Of a stretch of DNA of 44,245 bases, positions 24,573 to 32,530 are shown in pieces. The notes under the pieces were generated by a model. That model had not been told where the DNA came from, made no database searches, and was given only the letters and a program-made list of their open reading frames with translations. The stretch is from Gammaproteobacteria bacterium (GTDB lineage: Bacteria; Pseudomonadota; Gammaproteobacteria; Steroidobacterales; Steroidobacteraceae): NCBI GenBank assembly GCA_028293765.1, contig JAQGOG010000153.1:1-44245 (forward strand), read 5' to 3'. The position numbers and the translations under genes are program-made. Numbering within the stretch: the stretch's first letter is position 1; the number at the start of each line of letters is the position of its first letter.

Positions 24573-25997
24573 TTACATGTCGTACGCACGCTCGCCGTGC
24601 GAGGAGATATCGAGTCCTTCGCGCTCTTCCTCTTCCGTGACGCGGACGCCGACGACCAGCTTGACGATGTAGAAGGCGATGAACGCTACAACCGCCGTCC
24701 AGATGAAGACGATCGCGACGGCCTTGGCCTGGATGAGCAGCTGGGGCCAGATGCCCGGGTAGCCGGTCGTGCCCTTCACCCAGTCAGTCGTCTGGCCGGG
24801 ACCGCCGAGCGACGGCGCATTGAAGATGCCGGTCATCAGGGCGCCGAAGATACCCCCGAGGGCGTGTACACCGAACACGTCCAGGGAATCGTCGGCCTTG
24901 ATCATCTTCTTCAGACCCGTAACGCCCCAGAGGCAAACGACGCCGACGCCGAGACCGATAACAAACGCGCCGGGGATTCCGACGTTGCCCGCGGCAGGCG
25001 TGATCGCTACCAACCCCGCCACCGCACCGGACGCGGCGCCCAGCATGGATGGCTTACCCTTGACCATCCACTCGCAGAACATCCACGACAGCACCGCGCA
25101 GGCGGTAGCGAGGTAGGTGTTCATGAACGCCAGGGCCGCCGAGCCGTTCGCTTCGAGCGCGGAACCCGCGTTGAAACCGAACCAACCGAACCACAGGAGT
25201 GACGCACCGATCATGGTCATCGTCAGGCTGTGCGGCGGCATGGGCTCTTTGCCGAAGCCGATACGCTTGCCCAGCACGATGGCTCCCACGAGGCCCGCCA
25301 CACCGGCGTTGATATGCACCACGGTGCCGCCCGCGAAGTCCAACGCGCCCATTTGCCAGATGTAACCGGCCGTGGCGTTCACTGCATCAACCTTGTCGGC
25401 TGACGTGTACGCGTCGGGACCCGCCCAGAACCACACCATGTGTGCGACAGGGATGTAGCTGAAGGTGAACCAGATCACCAGGAACAGCAGAACGCCCGAG
25501 AACTTGATGCGCTCGACGATGGAGCCGAGGATCAGGCAACAGGTGATCGCCGCGAACGTGGCTTGGAAGGCGACGTACACGAGCTCGTACATCGGGGTGG
25601 CCTTGCTGAACGTCGCCGCCATCGAGTACATGCCTGTGGCCGGATCGAACGTTCCGTTGAGGAATAGCCGACTGAAGCCGCCAAAGAATGCATTGCCCTC
25701 AGTGAAGGCAAGCGAGTATCCGTAGACACACCACAGCACGGTGATTAGCGAGAAACCAACAAATACCTGCATGAGCACGGAGAGCATGTTCTTCGTGCGG
25801 ACGAGACCGCCGTAGAATAGTCCCAGTGCCGGTACGGACATCAGCAGTACGAGCGCGGTGGAAGTCATCATCCACGCCGTATCGCCCTTGTTGGGGACGG
25901 GCGCATCGGCCGCCCAGGCAAGCGTAGGTCCGAGCGCCGCGAGCGCGACGCCCATCAGTCGACGGATCGTTTGAGAGGTTCTTGGAGCGGTGCGCAT
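24573..25997 (-). CDS. amtB: Ammonium transporter
   Basis: A 474-residue Amt/Rh channel with a cleaved N-terminal signal (ALAALGPTLAWAADAP) and eleven membrane helices. The twin-His pore residues are visible in GGTVVHINAGVAGL and VFGVHALGGIFGALMTG; the conserved Asp near the first lies in ALDFAGG. The C-terminal cytosolic tail EEEEREGLDISSHGERAYDM is the usual GlnK-contact region, yet no glnK gene adjoins it, unlike the common glnK-amtB operon. ATG 25997 is chosen over the longer frame to 26135 because GGGAG precedes it and the signal peptide then starts properly. A sigma-54-type promoter and an NtrC-like site upstream indicate induction under nitrogen limitation. Confidence 0.95.
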   Translation of the reverse strand: MRTAPRTSQTIRRLMGVALAALGPTLAWAADAPVPNKGDTAWMMTSTALVLLMSVPALGLFYGGLVRTKNMLSVLMQVFVGFSLITVLWCVYGYSLAFTEGNAFFGGFSRLFLNGTFDPATGMYSMAATFSKATPMYELVYVAFQATFAAITCCLILGSIVERIKFSGVLLFLVIWFTFSYIPVAHMVWFWAGPDAYTSADKVDAVNATAGYIWQMGALDFAGGTVVHINAGVAGLVGAIVLGKRIGFGKEPMPPHSLTMTMIGASLLWFGWFGFNAGSALEANGSAALAFMNTYLATACAVLSWMFCEWMVKGKPSMLGAASGAVAGLVAITPAAGNVGIPGAFVIGLGVGVVCLWGVTGLKKMIKADDSLDVFGVHALGGIFGALMTGIFNAPSLGGPGQTTDWVKGTTGYPGIWPQLLIQAKAVAIVFIWTAVVAFIAFYIVKLVVGVRVTEEEEREGLDISSHGERAYDM

Positions 25998-26113
25998 GTT
26001 ATCTCCCGGACGTTTCTGGTCTCTTGGGTCGGCATTTCGAGCGGTTCGCGCCACAAACAGCGGCTGCACGCGCGGCCCTGACACGCGTAAGCTAGTGAAG
26101 CGCGCATTCAAGG

Positions 26114-26130
26114 TGCAGATTCCGTGCCAC
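26114..26130 (-). promoter_or_regulatory. Sigma-54 promoter of amtB
   Basis: On the minus strand the sequence is TGGCACG-GAAT-CTGCA, against the consensus TGGCACG-N4-TTGCA. The invariant GG (26128-26127) and GC (26116-26115) are exactly 10 bases apart. The predicted start is near 26103, leaving a leader of about 106 bases. Confidence 0.8.
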
Positions 26131-26169
26131 AGCAAATTTCAGTGCAGTTTCCGGAGCTTGCGCGCGTAC

Positions 26170-26198
26170 GCACCCTACCGGTGCACCGTTTTGGAGCC
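26170..26198. promoter_or_regulatory. NtrC-like enhancer site(s) upstream of amtB
   Basis: GCACC-CTACC-GGTGC (26170-26184), with A following, matches TGCACC-N5-GGTGCA at 11 of 12 positions. An overlapping weaker site TGCACC-N5-GGAGCC lies at 26182-26198. The centre of the strong site is about 73 bases upstream of the predicted start, a normal enhancer distance for NtrC. Confidence 0.7.
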
Positions 26199-26251
26199 GG
26201 GTAAAACGCCGGCGCCTCAAATCGGGGCACTTAATTGTGAGGTCAATCACG

Positions 26252-26650
26252 ATGGACACATTCCGGATCGACGAGATCGCCCGCCGCCTGTTGGAGAACG
26301 TCCCGCCGGCCTTTCGCTCCGTGCAAAAGGATCTCGAGAGCAATTTCCGCGCGGTGTTGCGCGCAAGCCTCGGGAAGCTCGACTTGGTGACGCGCGACGA
26401 ATTCGATACGCAGAGCCGGGTGCTCGAACGCACACGTGCGAAGCTCGAGGCGCTCGAGGCGCGTGTGTGGGCGTTGGAGGGCGGCGCCTCCGCCATTAGC
26501 GGTATTCCGGCAGCTGGCGCACCTGCAGGCGCCCCAATCGCTGCGACGCCGGCGAGCGGGGCATCGATCGCCGATAGCCCGGGCATGGGCACGCCGGGCT
26601 CTGGGATGCCGACCTCCCGGACGCCGGACAGTGGCGGGACCGAACACTGA
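26252..26650 (+). CDS. ubiK: Ubiquinone biosynthesis accessory factor UbiK (BMFP family)
   Basis: A 132-residue protein. Residues 1-80 form the BMFP domain: a helical segment with NVPPAFRSVQKDLESNFRAVLRASLGKLDLVTRDEFD followed by a coiled coil that trimerises (VLERTRAKLEALEARVWALE), in two separate stretches of the frame. UbiK/YqiC assists UbiJ in the soluble ubiquinone biosynthesis complex. The last 50 residues are a Gly/Ala/Pro/Ser-rich low-complexity tail longer than in E. coli (96 residues in all). ATG 26252 is preferred over GTG 26237 because GAGGT (26239-26243) lies 8 bases upstream. It diverges from amtB and is followed by comM after 45 bases. Confidence 0.88.
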   Translation: MDTFRIDEIARRLLENVPPAFRSVQKDLESNFRAVLRASLGKLDLVTRDEFDTQSRVLERTRAKLEALEARVWALEGGASAISGIPAAGAPAGAPIAATPASGASIADSPGMGTPGSGMPTSRTPDSGGTEH

Positions 26651-26695
26651 GCGCGGGTCCCTTCGGGTAACCCCCACACAGCACTGAGGCCACGG

Positions 26696-28270
26696 ATGGC
26701 CGTTTCGTTCGCCAGAGTGGTGTGCCGCGCGCAGGTTGGATTGCATGCGCCGCTCGTGCACGTCGAAGTGAGTCTTGGAAGCGGCCTGCCGGCCTTCTGC
26801 ATCGTGGGTCTTCCGGCCACCGTGGTGAAGGAAAGCAAGGAGCGCGTGCGCGCCGCCCTGCTCAATTCCAACTTCGAGTTTCCCGCCGGCCGCATCACCG
26901 TGAACCTCGCGCCCGCCGATGTCCCGAAGGAGGGCGGTCGCTTCGATCTCCCGATCGCACTCGGCATCCTGATTGCGTCGGAGCAGATCAAAGTCCCGGC
27001 GCGCACCGCTTCCGAACCTTGCGAGTTCTACGGCGAGTTGGGTTTGAGCGGCGAGCTCAGACCCACTCGCGGCCTGTTGCTCGCTGCAGCGCACGCGAGT
27101 CGCTTCGGGCACGAGTTGCTCGTGCCCCGCGCCAGCGCGCATGAAGCATTAGTGGTTGCGCGCACTCCGGTTAGAGCCGCCAGCCATCTGCTCGAAGTCT
27201 GCGCCCACGTGGAAGGCAAGGTGCCGCTGGAGCCGTTGGCGCCTCTATCGAGTTACGCAGAGTGCGCTGTTGGCCCATCGTTCAGCCGAGCGGTTGCGCA
27301 GGTGAGCGGCGGCGTACACCTCGATCTATGCGACGTTCGAGGACAGCTGCACGCCAAGCGGGCGTTGGTGATCGCCGCCGCTGGGTCTCACAGCCTGCTG
27401 TTGATCGGGCCGCCGGGCTCCGGGAAAAGCATGCTCGCCCGGCGCCTGGCCGGTCTTCTTCCTCCGCTGACGGAACCGGAGGCCCTCGAGGTTGCGTCGA
27501 TCGCGTCGGTGAGCGCCACCGGATTCAACGCCAATCATTTCGGTTGCCGGCCGTTCCGCAGCCCACATCATACTGCCTCTGGCGCCGCTCTCGTTGGCGG
27601 CGGCACGCGAGCGAGGCCGGGTGAGATCAGCCTCGCCCATCACGGCGTACTCTTTCTGGATGAGTTGCCGGAGTTTGAAAGACGCGTGCTGGAAGCGTTA
27701 CGGGAACCCCTGGAAGCGGGCGTCATCGCGGTTTCCCGGGCAGCATTGCAGACACAGTATCCGGCCGCATTCCAACTCATTGCCGCAATGAACCCGTGCC
27801 CCTGCGGTCGCCAGGGCGATCCGACGGGAAACTGCAACTGCACTCCTGCCGAAGTGCAGCGTTATCGATCCAGGATTTCCGCGCCATTACTCGATCGAAT
27901 CGACATGCACGTGGAAGTGCCACGCGTTGAAATGAGCGACTTCGACGAGAGCCCCGATCGCGGTGAAAGCACGGTGAGCGCCGCTGCACGTGTTATCCGG
28001 GCGAGAGAAATCCAACTTACCCGCCAAGGGATGTGCAACTCCCGACTTGCCGACAACGAGATAGATCGTTGGTGCGCCCCCGATAAAGCAGGTCGCAGTG
28101 TCCTTGAGCTGTCGATGGAGCGCCTCGGTTTCTCGGCACGCGCGCGGGGAAGGCTGCTTAAGCTCGCTCGAACCATTGCGGATCTTGACGGAGAGGCAAC
28201 CGTTACTGCCTCGCATGTGAGCCAGGCGGTAATGCTGCGGTACCTGGACCGGTCCCCTGTTAGCAAATAG
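26696..28270 (+). CDS. comM: YifB/ComM family Mg-chelatase-like AAA+ ATPase
   Basis: A 524-residue protein. The N-terminal Lon-protease-like domain has VEVSLGSGLPAFCIVGLP and VNLAPADVPKEGGRFDLPIA; the AAA+ core has Walker A GPPGSGKS and Walker B VLFLDELPEF, then MNPCPCG with Cys residues typical of the family, and the C-terminal Mg-chelatase-like helix bundle (DLDGEATVTASHVSQAVMLR region). ComM is a hexameric branch-migration helicase that extends heteroduplex during natural transformation; its conservation in non-competent species suggests a wider recombination role. It is downstream of ubiK as in many gammaproteobacteria. No terminator is obvious in the 240 bases that follow. Confidence 0.94.
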   Translation: MAVSFARVVCRAQVGLHAPLVHVEVSLGSGLPAFCIVGLPATVVKESKERVRAALLNSNFEFPAGRITVNLAPADVPKEGGRFDLPIALGILIASEQIKVPARTASEPCEFYGELGLSGELRPTRGLLLAAAHASRFGHELLVPRASAHEALVVARTPVRAASHLLEVCAHVEGKVPLEPLAPLSSYAECAVGPSFSRAVAQVSGGVHLDLCDVRGQLHAKRALVIAAAGSHSLLLIGPPGSGKSMLARRLAGLLPPLTEPEALEVASIASVSATGFNANHFGCRPFRSPHHTASGAALVGGGTRARPGEISLAHHGVLFLDELPEFERRVLEALREPLEAGVIAVSRAALQTQYPAAFQLIAAMNPCPCGRQGDPTGNCNCTPAEVQRYRSRISAPLLDRIDMHVEVPRVEMSDFDESPDRGESTVSAAARVIRAREIQLTRQGMCNSRLADNEIDRWCAPDKAGRSVLELSMERLGFSARARGRLLKLARTIADLDGEATVTASHVSQAVMLRYLDRSPVSK

Positions 28271-28467
28271 GAGCGTATGTCCCCAGTGCGCTGGGCGTGA
28301 CTCTTGCCGCCCATTCACGCGCACGTGCGCCCGCACTGCGCCGTTGCGCTTCCTCGTCATGAGAGCAACCGCGGATACGTACGCTTTAGCGCCGTGAGGT
28401 GAGCAGGTTCCGGTGGGTCATCAGCACCTCTCCTCGAAGCCGCCACGGGACGACGGATCCCAAAACA

Positions 28468-28490
28468 TAAGGGGCCCGTTGGGCCCCTTA
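28468..28490 (-). terminator. Intrinsic terminator of the cytochrome c5-like gene
   Basis: TAAGGGGCCC (28468-28477) and GGGCCCCTTA (28481-28490) form a perfect 10-bp stem with a 3-base loop. On the minus strand it is followed by TGTTTTG. It could also stop weak read-through from comM on the plus strand. Confidence 0.7.
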
Positions 28491-28513
28491 TTGAGGTCGC
28501 TGGCGGAGGCGCG

Positions 28514-29038
28514 CTACTGCGCCATCTGCACCATGTGATCGACAGCCTGCTTGACCAGGTCATCCGGCGCGTCGGTGCGGCCGCCCTTGGCGGGCATCAT
28601 ACCGGCTGTGCCGGTGAAGCCTTGCAAGGCATGCTGGTAGAGCGTGTCCTTACCCTTGGCGATGCGCGCCGCCCACGCGGCCTTGTCGCCAGCCTTGGGT
28701 GCACCCGCTATGCCGGTGCCGTGGCAGGCGCTGCAGGTCTGCTGAAACAGCTCGGTGCCGGTCTTCGGCATCTGCGCCGCGCCAGCGGCGGCCTGGCCCG
28801 CTCCCCCCTCGGGCTTGATGGCGAGGGCCGTATTGTCCTGTCCCGCGACGGCTACCTGCCCGAACGGCGCGAGCCGCTGATCGACATTCCTGAGATAGTC
28901 GGCTTCGGCCAGGACCTGCTTGTCCTGGGTCTGGCTCGCCACGATCCGGGCCAGCGCGAAAATACCGATGGCGATTGCGATCAGCAGGCCGATGACCAGG
29001 CTGAAAGTATTGAAGAAGTGCGTGTCCTGCTTACTCAA
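28514..29038 (-). CDS. Cytochrome c5-family protein, membrane-anchored
   Basis: A 174-residue monohaem cytochrome. One N-terminal hydrophobic segment (FSLVIGLLIAIAIGIFALARI) probably serves as an uncleaved anchor, an Ala/Gly linker follows, then the haem motif CSACH (102-106) and the distal Met in GMMPAKGG. Related proteins feed electrons to terminal oxidases. The start is TTG at 29038 (giving MSKQDTHFFNTF), as N-terminal similarity begins exactly there; a GGATGA element lies about 4-9 bases upstream. The longer frame to 29395 has no family resemblance. A sigma-70 promoter is visible upstream. It diverges from the adenylating-enzyme gene. Confidence 0.9.
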   Translation of the reverse strand: MSKQDTHFFNTFSLVIGLLIAIAIGIFALARIVASQTQDKQVLAEADYLRNVDQRLAPFGQVAVAGQDNTALAIKPEGGAGQAAAGAAQMPKTGTELFQQTCSACHGTGIAGAPKAGDKAAWAARIAKGKDTLYQHALQGFTGTAGMMPAKGGRTDAPDDLVKQAVDHMVQMAQ

Positions 29039-29074
29039 GATGTCATCCGCGTGGGGTGCAATAATTGGCGGCGC

Positions 29075-29104
29075 AGTATAGCGGTTTGGGTCCCAGCTTC
29101 GTAA
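29075..29104 (-). promoter_or_regulatory. Sigma-70-like promoter of the cytochrome c5 gene
   Basis: On the minus strand TTACGA (29104-29099), an 18-bp spacer and TATACT (29080-29075). Predicted start near 29068, about 30 bases before the TTG start codon. Confidence 0.45.
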
Positions 29105-29282
29105 ATAGACGCCCCTTACCACGGCGCGCATCATGCTCGCCTCCTGCCGCACACGATCCTTACCGCTCCAGCGGCTCCGGTTAGGCACACGGGTTGCTGT
29201 TTTTGCGTCTTCAGCAGCCCGGCTTTGTGACGGGCGGGAGCCAAGGGGGTCGAAAATCAGCGGCGCTTCAAATGAGACAGGC

Positions 29283-30677
29283 ATGCGCGTGCGCCAGGAA
29301 GAATCGACTTTCAGCGCCGTCTCCGAGCCGGCGCCGGCCCTCGCCGTACTGCGCAACGAACTGAAATATGGCCTGCGCTTTCTCGTGCGGGACACGTTGA
29401 GCTACGAGCGGCGGATTCAAACGCTCCTGGGCCAAGAGCGCTTATCCAAGGAGCGCCTGGATTCGGTAACCAATCGACTGCTGGTCGATACGCTGCGCGC
29501 GGCCGTGCGGCGGATTCCCCGCTACCGTTCCTTGAAGACCGATTTCAATGTGGCCAGCGTGCGCGAGGCGTTGGTGGAGCACTTTCCCATCGTCGACCGG
29601 CTTGATCTCACAAGTCGGCCCGGCGACCACTATCCATATGAAGGCGTCCCCAGGGCTTGGACGATAGTGGGACGAACGAGCGGCACGTCGGGGACGCCTG
29701 TGCAGATGTTTCGTAGTCTGGACTCCGTGCTGTGGGAAAACGCCATTGTCGGACGGCACTTCCACTGGAGCGGCTATCGCCCGGGGATGCGGCGCGCCTA
29801 TCTACGCGGCGATCTGGTGGTGCCGATCGATCGCAGCACTCCGCCCTATTGGTTCCACAATCGTTACAACAACCAACTCATCGTTTCGTCCCGTCATTTG
29901 CGGGACGGATGCGTGGACGACATCATCGAGGCGCTGGCAAAGTTCGCCCCTTTCATGATGGAGGCATATCCATCGACCGCCTACGAGCTCGCGCTGTTGC
30001 TGGAGCAACGTAACGCCTTCCTCGAGATTCCGTACGTCTATACCGGCTCGGAGCCGCTCTATCCCCATCAACGCCAACTCATCGAAGCGCGGCTCACGAC
30101 CTGCGTAATGGACCACTACGGCATGGCCGAGCGCATTGCATACGCTACCGAATGTGAGCACGGCAACCTGCATCTCAACACCGACTACTCGTATGTCGAA
30201 ATCGTTGACGACGACGGGCAGCCCACCGACGGCGAGGGACATATTGTAGGTACCACGTTCCACAACACCGTGATGCCCCTCGTGCGCTATAGAATGTCGG
30301 ATCGCACCAGGTGGCGGCCGGGCAGCTGCGCATGCGGACGCACCTATCCGATGATCGAACCGGTCAGTGGGAAGTACGAAGACACTCTGTTTGGATCGCA
30401 GGGTCAACGCATCAGCCCGTCGGTCGTGACGTTCGCATTCAAAGCGCTGCGCGGTATCAGGTATTCGCAGGTTGCGCAGGTGGCTGCGGACACCTGGGAG
30501 ATCCGCGTAGTTCCGGAAGCCGGCTTCAACGAGGCCGAGCGCAACCGTCTGATCGAGAATGTCAGGAAGCTCGTCGACCCCGGCCTGCGGGTCATCGTGC
30601 GCGAGGTCGATGAGATCGCTCGCACGTCCGCCCACAAGTACCGCTGGATCGTGAACGAGTCCAAGCCGGAGTCGTAG
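29283..30677 (+). CDS. Phenylacetate-CoA-ligase-like / CapK-like adenylating enzyme
   Basis: A 464-residue ANL-type enzyme of the PaaK/CapK group. The phosphate loop GRTSGTSGTPV, the A5-like YGMAER and the YRMSDR hinge region are recognisable. A CxC motif (SCACGR) suggests the zinc site found in this group. The C-terminal AHKYRWI carries the lysine expected for adenylation. Such proteins activate carboxylates to acyl-AMP; CapK-like members occur in polysaccharide clusters. Here there is neither a phenylacetate nor a capsule cluster, so the substrate is unknown. ATG 29283 is preferred because the preceding 50 codons of open frame look non-coding. The stop is about 75 bases before the promoter of the next module. 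Confidence 0.85.
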   Translation: MRVRQEESTFSAVSEPAPALAVLRNELKYGLRFLVRDTLSYERRIQTLLGQERLSKERLDSVTNRLLVDTLRAAVRRIPRYRSLKTDFNVASVREALVEHFPIVDRLDLTSRPGDHYPYEGVPRAWTIVGRTSGTSGTPVQMFRSLDSVLWENAIVGRHFHWSGYRPGMRRAYLRGDLVVPIDRSTPPYWFHNRYNNQLIVSSRHLRDGCVDDIIEALAKFAPFMMEAYPSTAYELALLLEQRNAFLEIPYVYTGSEPLYPHQRQLIEARLTTCVMDHYGMAERIAYATECEHGNLHLNTDYSYVEIVDDDGQPTDGEGHIVGTTFHNTVMPLVRYRMSDRTRWRPGSCACGRTYPMIEPVSGKYEDTLFGSQGQRISPSVVTFAFKALRGIRYSQVAQVAADTWEIRVVPEAGFNEAERNRLIENVRKLVDPGLRVIVREVDEIARTSAHKYRWIVNESKPES

Positions 30678-30751
30678 CGTATGGGTGTGTCCCGGTCCGG
30701 GGAGTCCTGACGCGGGATGCGCGAAGCGCCTTCGGCCACCATCACCTGGCA

Positions 30752-30780
30752 TTGTAGGGTGGGCGGAGAACGCGTATATT
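30752..30780 (+). promoter_or_regulatory. Promoter of the wHTH-nucleotidyltransferase module
   Basis: TTGTAG (30752-30757), a 17-bp spacer and TATATT (30775-30780, five of six to consensus). The -10 hexamer lies inside the left arm of the palindromic operator, so repressor binding would block RNA polymerase. The predicted start is near 30787. Confidence 0.6.
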
Positions 30781-30804
30781 CGCTGTTCGCAAATAGCGAA
30801 TATA
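30775..30804. promoter_or_regulatory. Perfect palindromic operator
   Basis: TATATTCGCT (30775-30784) and AGCGAATATA (30795-30804) are perfect inverted repeats with a 10-base spacer, placing arms about two helical turns apart. An extra TTCGC half-site is in the spacer (30786-30790). The right arm ends three bases before the ATG, so it also occupies the ribosome-binding region. The winged-helix product of the first gene is the natural candidate repressor. Confidence 0.8.
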
Positions 30805-30807
30805 GCC

Positions 30808-31344
30808 ATGAGACGCATTGTTAATCAGCAGGTTACACTTAAGCCACAGGACATCGTGGTGCTGCTGAAGCTATTGGTCTGCAGCGGTAGGGTGCTGACA
30901 TTCAGCGAACTAGCGGGGCAGCTTGCCATGTCCGCATCCGAAGTGCATGCAAGCGTAGGCCGCGCAATGGCGGCACGTCTGGTCAATATGGCCAGCGACA
31001 ACCTTCAAGTGACAAAAGCAGCACTGAAGGAGTTCCTGCTGCACGGCGCCAAGTATGCTTTTCCCGCAACGTTCGGTGCTGCCACCCGAGGAGTACCGAC
31101 CGCCTACGCTGCCCCGCCGCTCGTGACACTCGTATCGCAGCCGGATGAGCTTCCGCCAGTGTGGCCCGACCCATCCGGCGAACGACGTGGCGTGGCGTTA
31201 TATCCCTTGTATCCCACCGTTCCGCAGGCGGCGCGCGTTGATCCTGCACTTTATGAATGCCTCGCTCTGTTCGATGCGCTGCGCAGCGGAGCTGCACGCG
31301 AACGTCAAATCGCAAGCCAACTCTTGAGCGAGCGTGTCAAATGA
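30808..31344 (+). CDS. Winged-helix protein, putative antitoxin/repressor of a nucleotidyltransferase module
   Basis: A 178-residue protein I cannot assign to a named family. Residues about 11-75 look like a winged helix: a first helix (DIVVLLKLLVCS), then LTFSELAGQLAMSASEVHASVGRAMAARLV as a helix-turn-helix followed by a beta wing (MASDNLQVTK). The C-terminal 90 residues are Pro-rich and unusual (PPVWPDPSGERRG). ATG 30808 has no Shine-Dalgarno site because the operator occupies that position. Its stop overlaps the next ATG (ATGA). By analogy with AbiE systems, where a winged-helix antitoxin autorepresses and neutralises a nucleotidyltransferase toxin, it is proposed to be the antitoxin; this is inference from architecture. 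The segment appears richer in A+T than its neighbours. Confidence 0.75.
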   Translation: MRRIVNQQVTLKPQDIVVLLKLLVCSGRVLTFSELAGQLAMSASEVHASVGRAMAARLVNMASDNLQVTKAALKEFLLHGAKYAFPATFGAATRGVPTAYAAPPLVTLVSQPDELPPVWPDPSGERRGVALYPLYPTVPQAARVDPALYECLALFDALRSGAARERQIASQLLSERVK

Positions 31345-32042
31345 ACACGCTGGACCCAAACCTGCCATTGCTCGAATCCGTCGTAAATGCTCTGGGGCCG
31401 TTATGTTCGCAATTTGTATTCGTTGGCGGCTGTGTCACGGGGCTGCTGGTTACAGAAAGCGCGGCTCCGCCAGTGCGGGCAACGCGGGACGTCGATGCGA
31501 TCGTCGAGGTTCTATCGCTCGCTGAATTTCATGCGCTGGAGCGTCAACTCGAGAATGGTGGATTTAGGCACGATCGCAGTGCAGACGCGCCTATATGTCG
31601 CTGGACCGTCGGTAGCGCTCTTCTCGACGTCATGCCGACAGATGAAGGCATTCTTGGCTTCGGTAATCGTTGGTACGGCGAAGCGGTGCGTACAGCAGCA
31701 CAGACGGATCTGCCGAGCGGCCGGCAGGTCCGGCTAATTGCGCCTCCGGCGTTTCTCGGTACCAAATTGGAGGCGTTCTACGGACGTGGTGGCGGCGATT
31801 TTCTCGCTAGCCACGATCTCGAGGACATTATAACTGTGGTCGACGGGCGGCCCGAATTGAGCAGCGAAATACGCATGGCATCTCCCCCGCTTCGCGGATA
31901 TCTCGTAACCCAAATCGCAACGCTGCTGCGAAATGCCGACTTTATCGAGGCGCTGCCCGCCCACCTGCCGGGTGATGGGGCCAGTCAATCACGTCTGCCG
32001 ATCCTAAAGGAACGCCTACGCCGTCTCTCAGATATCGTCTGA
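31341..32042 (+). CDS. AbiEii-like nucleotidyltransferase, putative toxin
   Basis: A 233-residue protein with a DNA-polymerase-beta-type nucleotidyltransferase fold. VFVGGCVTGLLV (Gly29-Gly30) is followed by RATRDVDAIVEV with Asp50 and Asp52 as metal ligands and Asp96 (SALLDVMP) as the third. GTKLEAFYGR and SHDLEDIITVVDGR are conserved in AbiEii/MenT-like proteins, several of which transfer nucleotides to tRNA acceptor ends. A perfectly kept active site implies enzymatic function. The ATG overlaps the upstream stop by ATGA, so expression is coupled. An inverted repeat CCGCGGC/GCCGCGG (32119-32137) downstream might end the transcript. A tRNA-Arg gene follows 271 bases later. Confidence 0.82.
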   Translation: MNTLDPNLPLLESVVNALGPLCSQFVFVGGCVTGLLVTESAAPPVRATRDVDAIVEVLSLAEFHALERQLENGGFRHDRSADAPICRWTVGSALLDVMPTDEGILGFGNRWYGEAVRTAAQTDLPSGRQVRLIAPPAFLGTKLEAFYGRGGGDFLASHDLEDIITVVDGRPELSSEIRMASPPLRGYLVTQIATLLRNADFIEALPAHLPGDGASQSRLPILKERLRRLSDIV

Positions 32043-32130
32043 ATCGTGAGGTTGACTCTGCTGAAAGTCACCCTCTGCTCGGAGTGTTCGCGGGTGTTAC
32101 AGCGCCGGCGAACATTGCCCGCGGCAGAGA

Positions 32131-32220
32131 GCCGCGGCCTCGTTGAAGCATCGTCGAAGTCCTGGCAAGCACCGCCGTCTGTTCGTTGTCTGGGTGAATA
32201 GCCGCAGCCTCATTAAGCAC
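32131..32220. repeat. Two imperfect copies of a 20-bp unit, 70 bp apart
   Basis: GCCGCGGCCTCGTTGAAGCA (32131-32150) and GCCGCAGCCTCATTAAGCAC (32201-32220) share most positions. They lie in the 271-base gap between the nucleotidyltransferase and tRNA-Arg, where no gene is visible. Confidence 0.45.
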
Positions 32221-32274
32221 CGAGAAAGGACGCAGGCACCCAAAAAATGACTCTCCACCGCGCGCTCCAAACGA

Positions 32275-32304
32275 TTGGCTACTCTGGCGGGACTCTCGTA
32301 AAAT
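32275..32304 (+). promoter_or_regulatory. Promoter of tRNA-Arg
   Basis: TTGGCT (32275-32280), an 18-bp spacer and TAAAAT (32299-32304). The predicted start near 32311 is a few bases before the mature tRNA 5' end. Confidence 0.55.
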
Positions 32305-32313
32305 CACCGTGTC

Positions 32314-32390
32314 GCGCCCGTAGCTCAGCTGGATAGAGTGGCAGCCTCCGAAGCTGCAGGTCGCTGGTTCGAATCCAGTCGGGCGCGCCA
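32314..32390 (+). tRNA. tRNA-Arg (anticodon CCG)
   Basis: A 77-base tRNA with encoded CCA. The acceptor stem is GCGCCCG with CGGGCGC and discriminator G. The anticodon arm is GCAGC-CUCCGAA-GCUGC, giving anticodon CCG, which reads CGG. The T arm GCUGG-UUCGAAU-CCAGU and the D arm AGCUCAGCUGGAUAGAG are canonical. No second copy of its 3' end was seen in the window, so there is no direct evidence that this copy served as an integration site. Confidence 0.97.
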
Positions 32391-32530
32391 ATTAAAACAA
32401 TAGCTTACACACTCACGCCCGCGGCCCAAGCCGGCTAGTACGCATCTTGCCGCAAGCGCAGCCCATCCTTCTTATAGGCTTATAGGCACGCACCACGCTT
32501 TACGTGCAGGCGGGAGCGAGCAACCACGGC

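Noticed and set aside
25998..26135. 46-residue N-terminal extension of amtB
   Set aside because: It would cover the sigma-54 promoter start region and place the signal peptide internally; ATG 25997 has a good ribosome-binding site.
32314..32390. tRNA-Arg as a proven attachment site
   Set aside because: No direct repeat of its 3' end and no integrase were found within the window.
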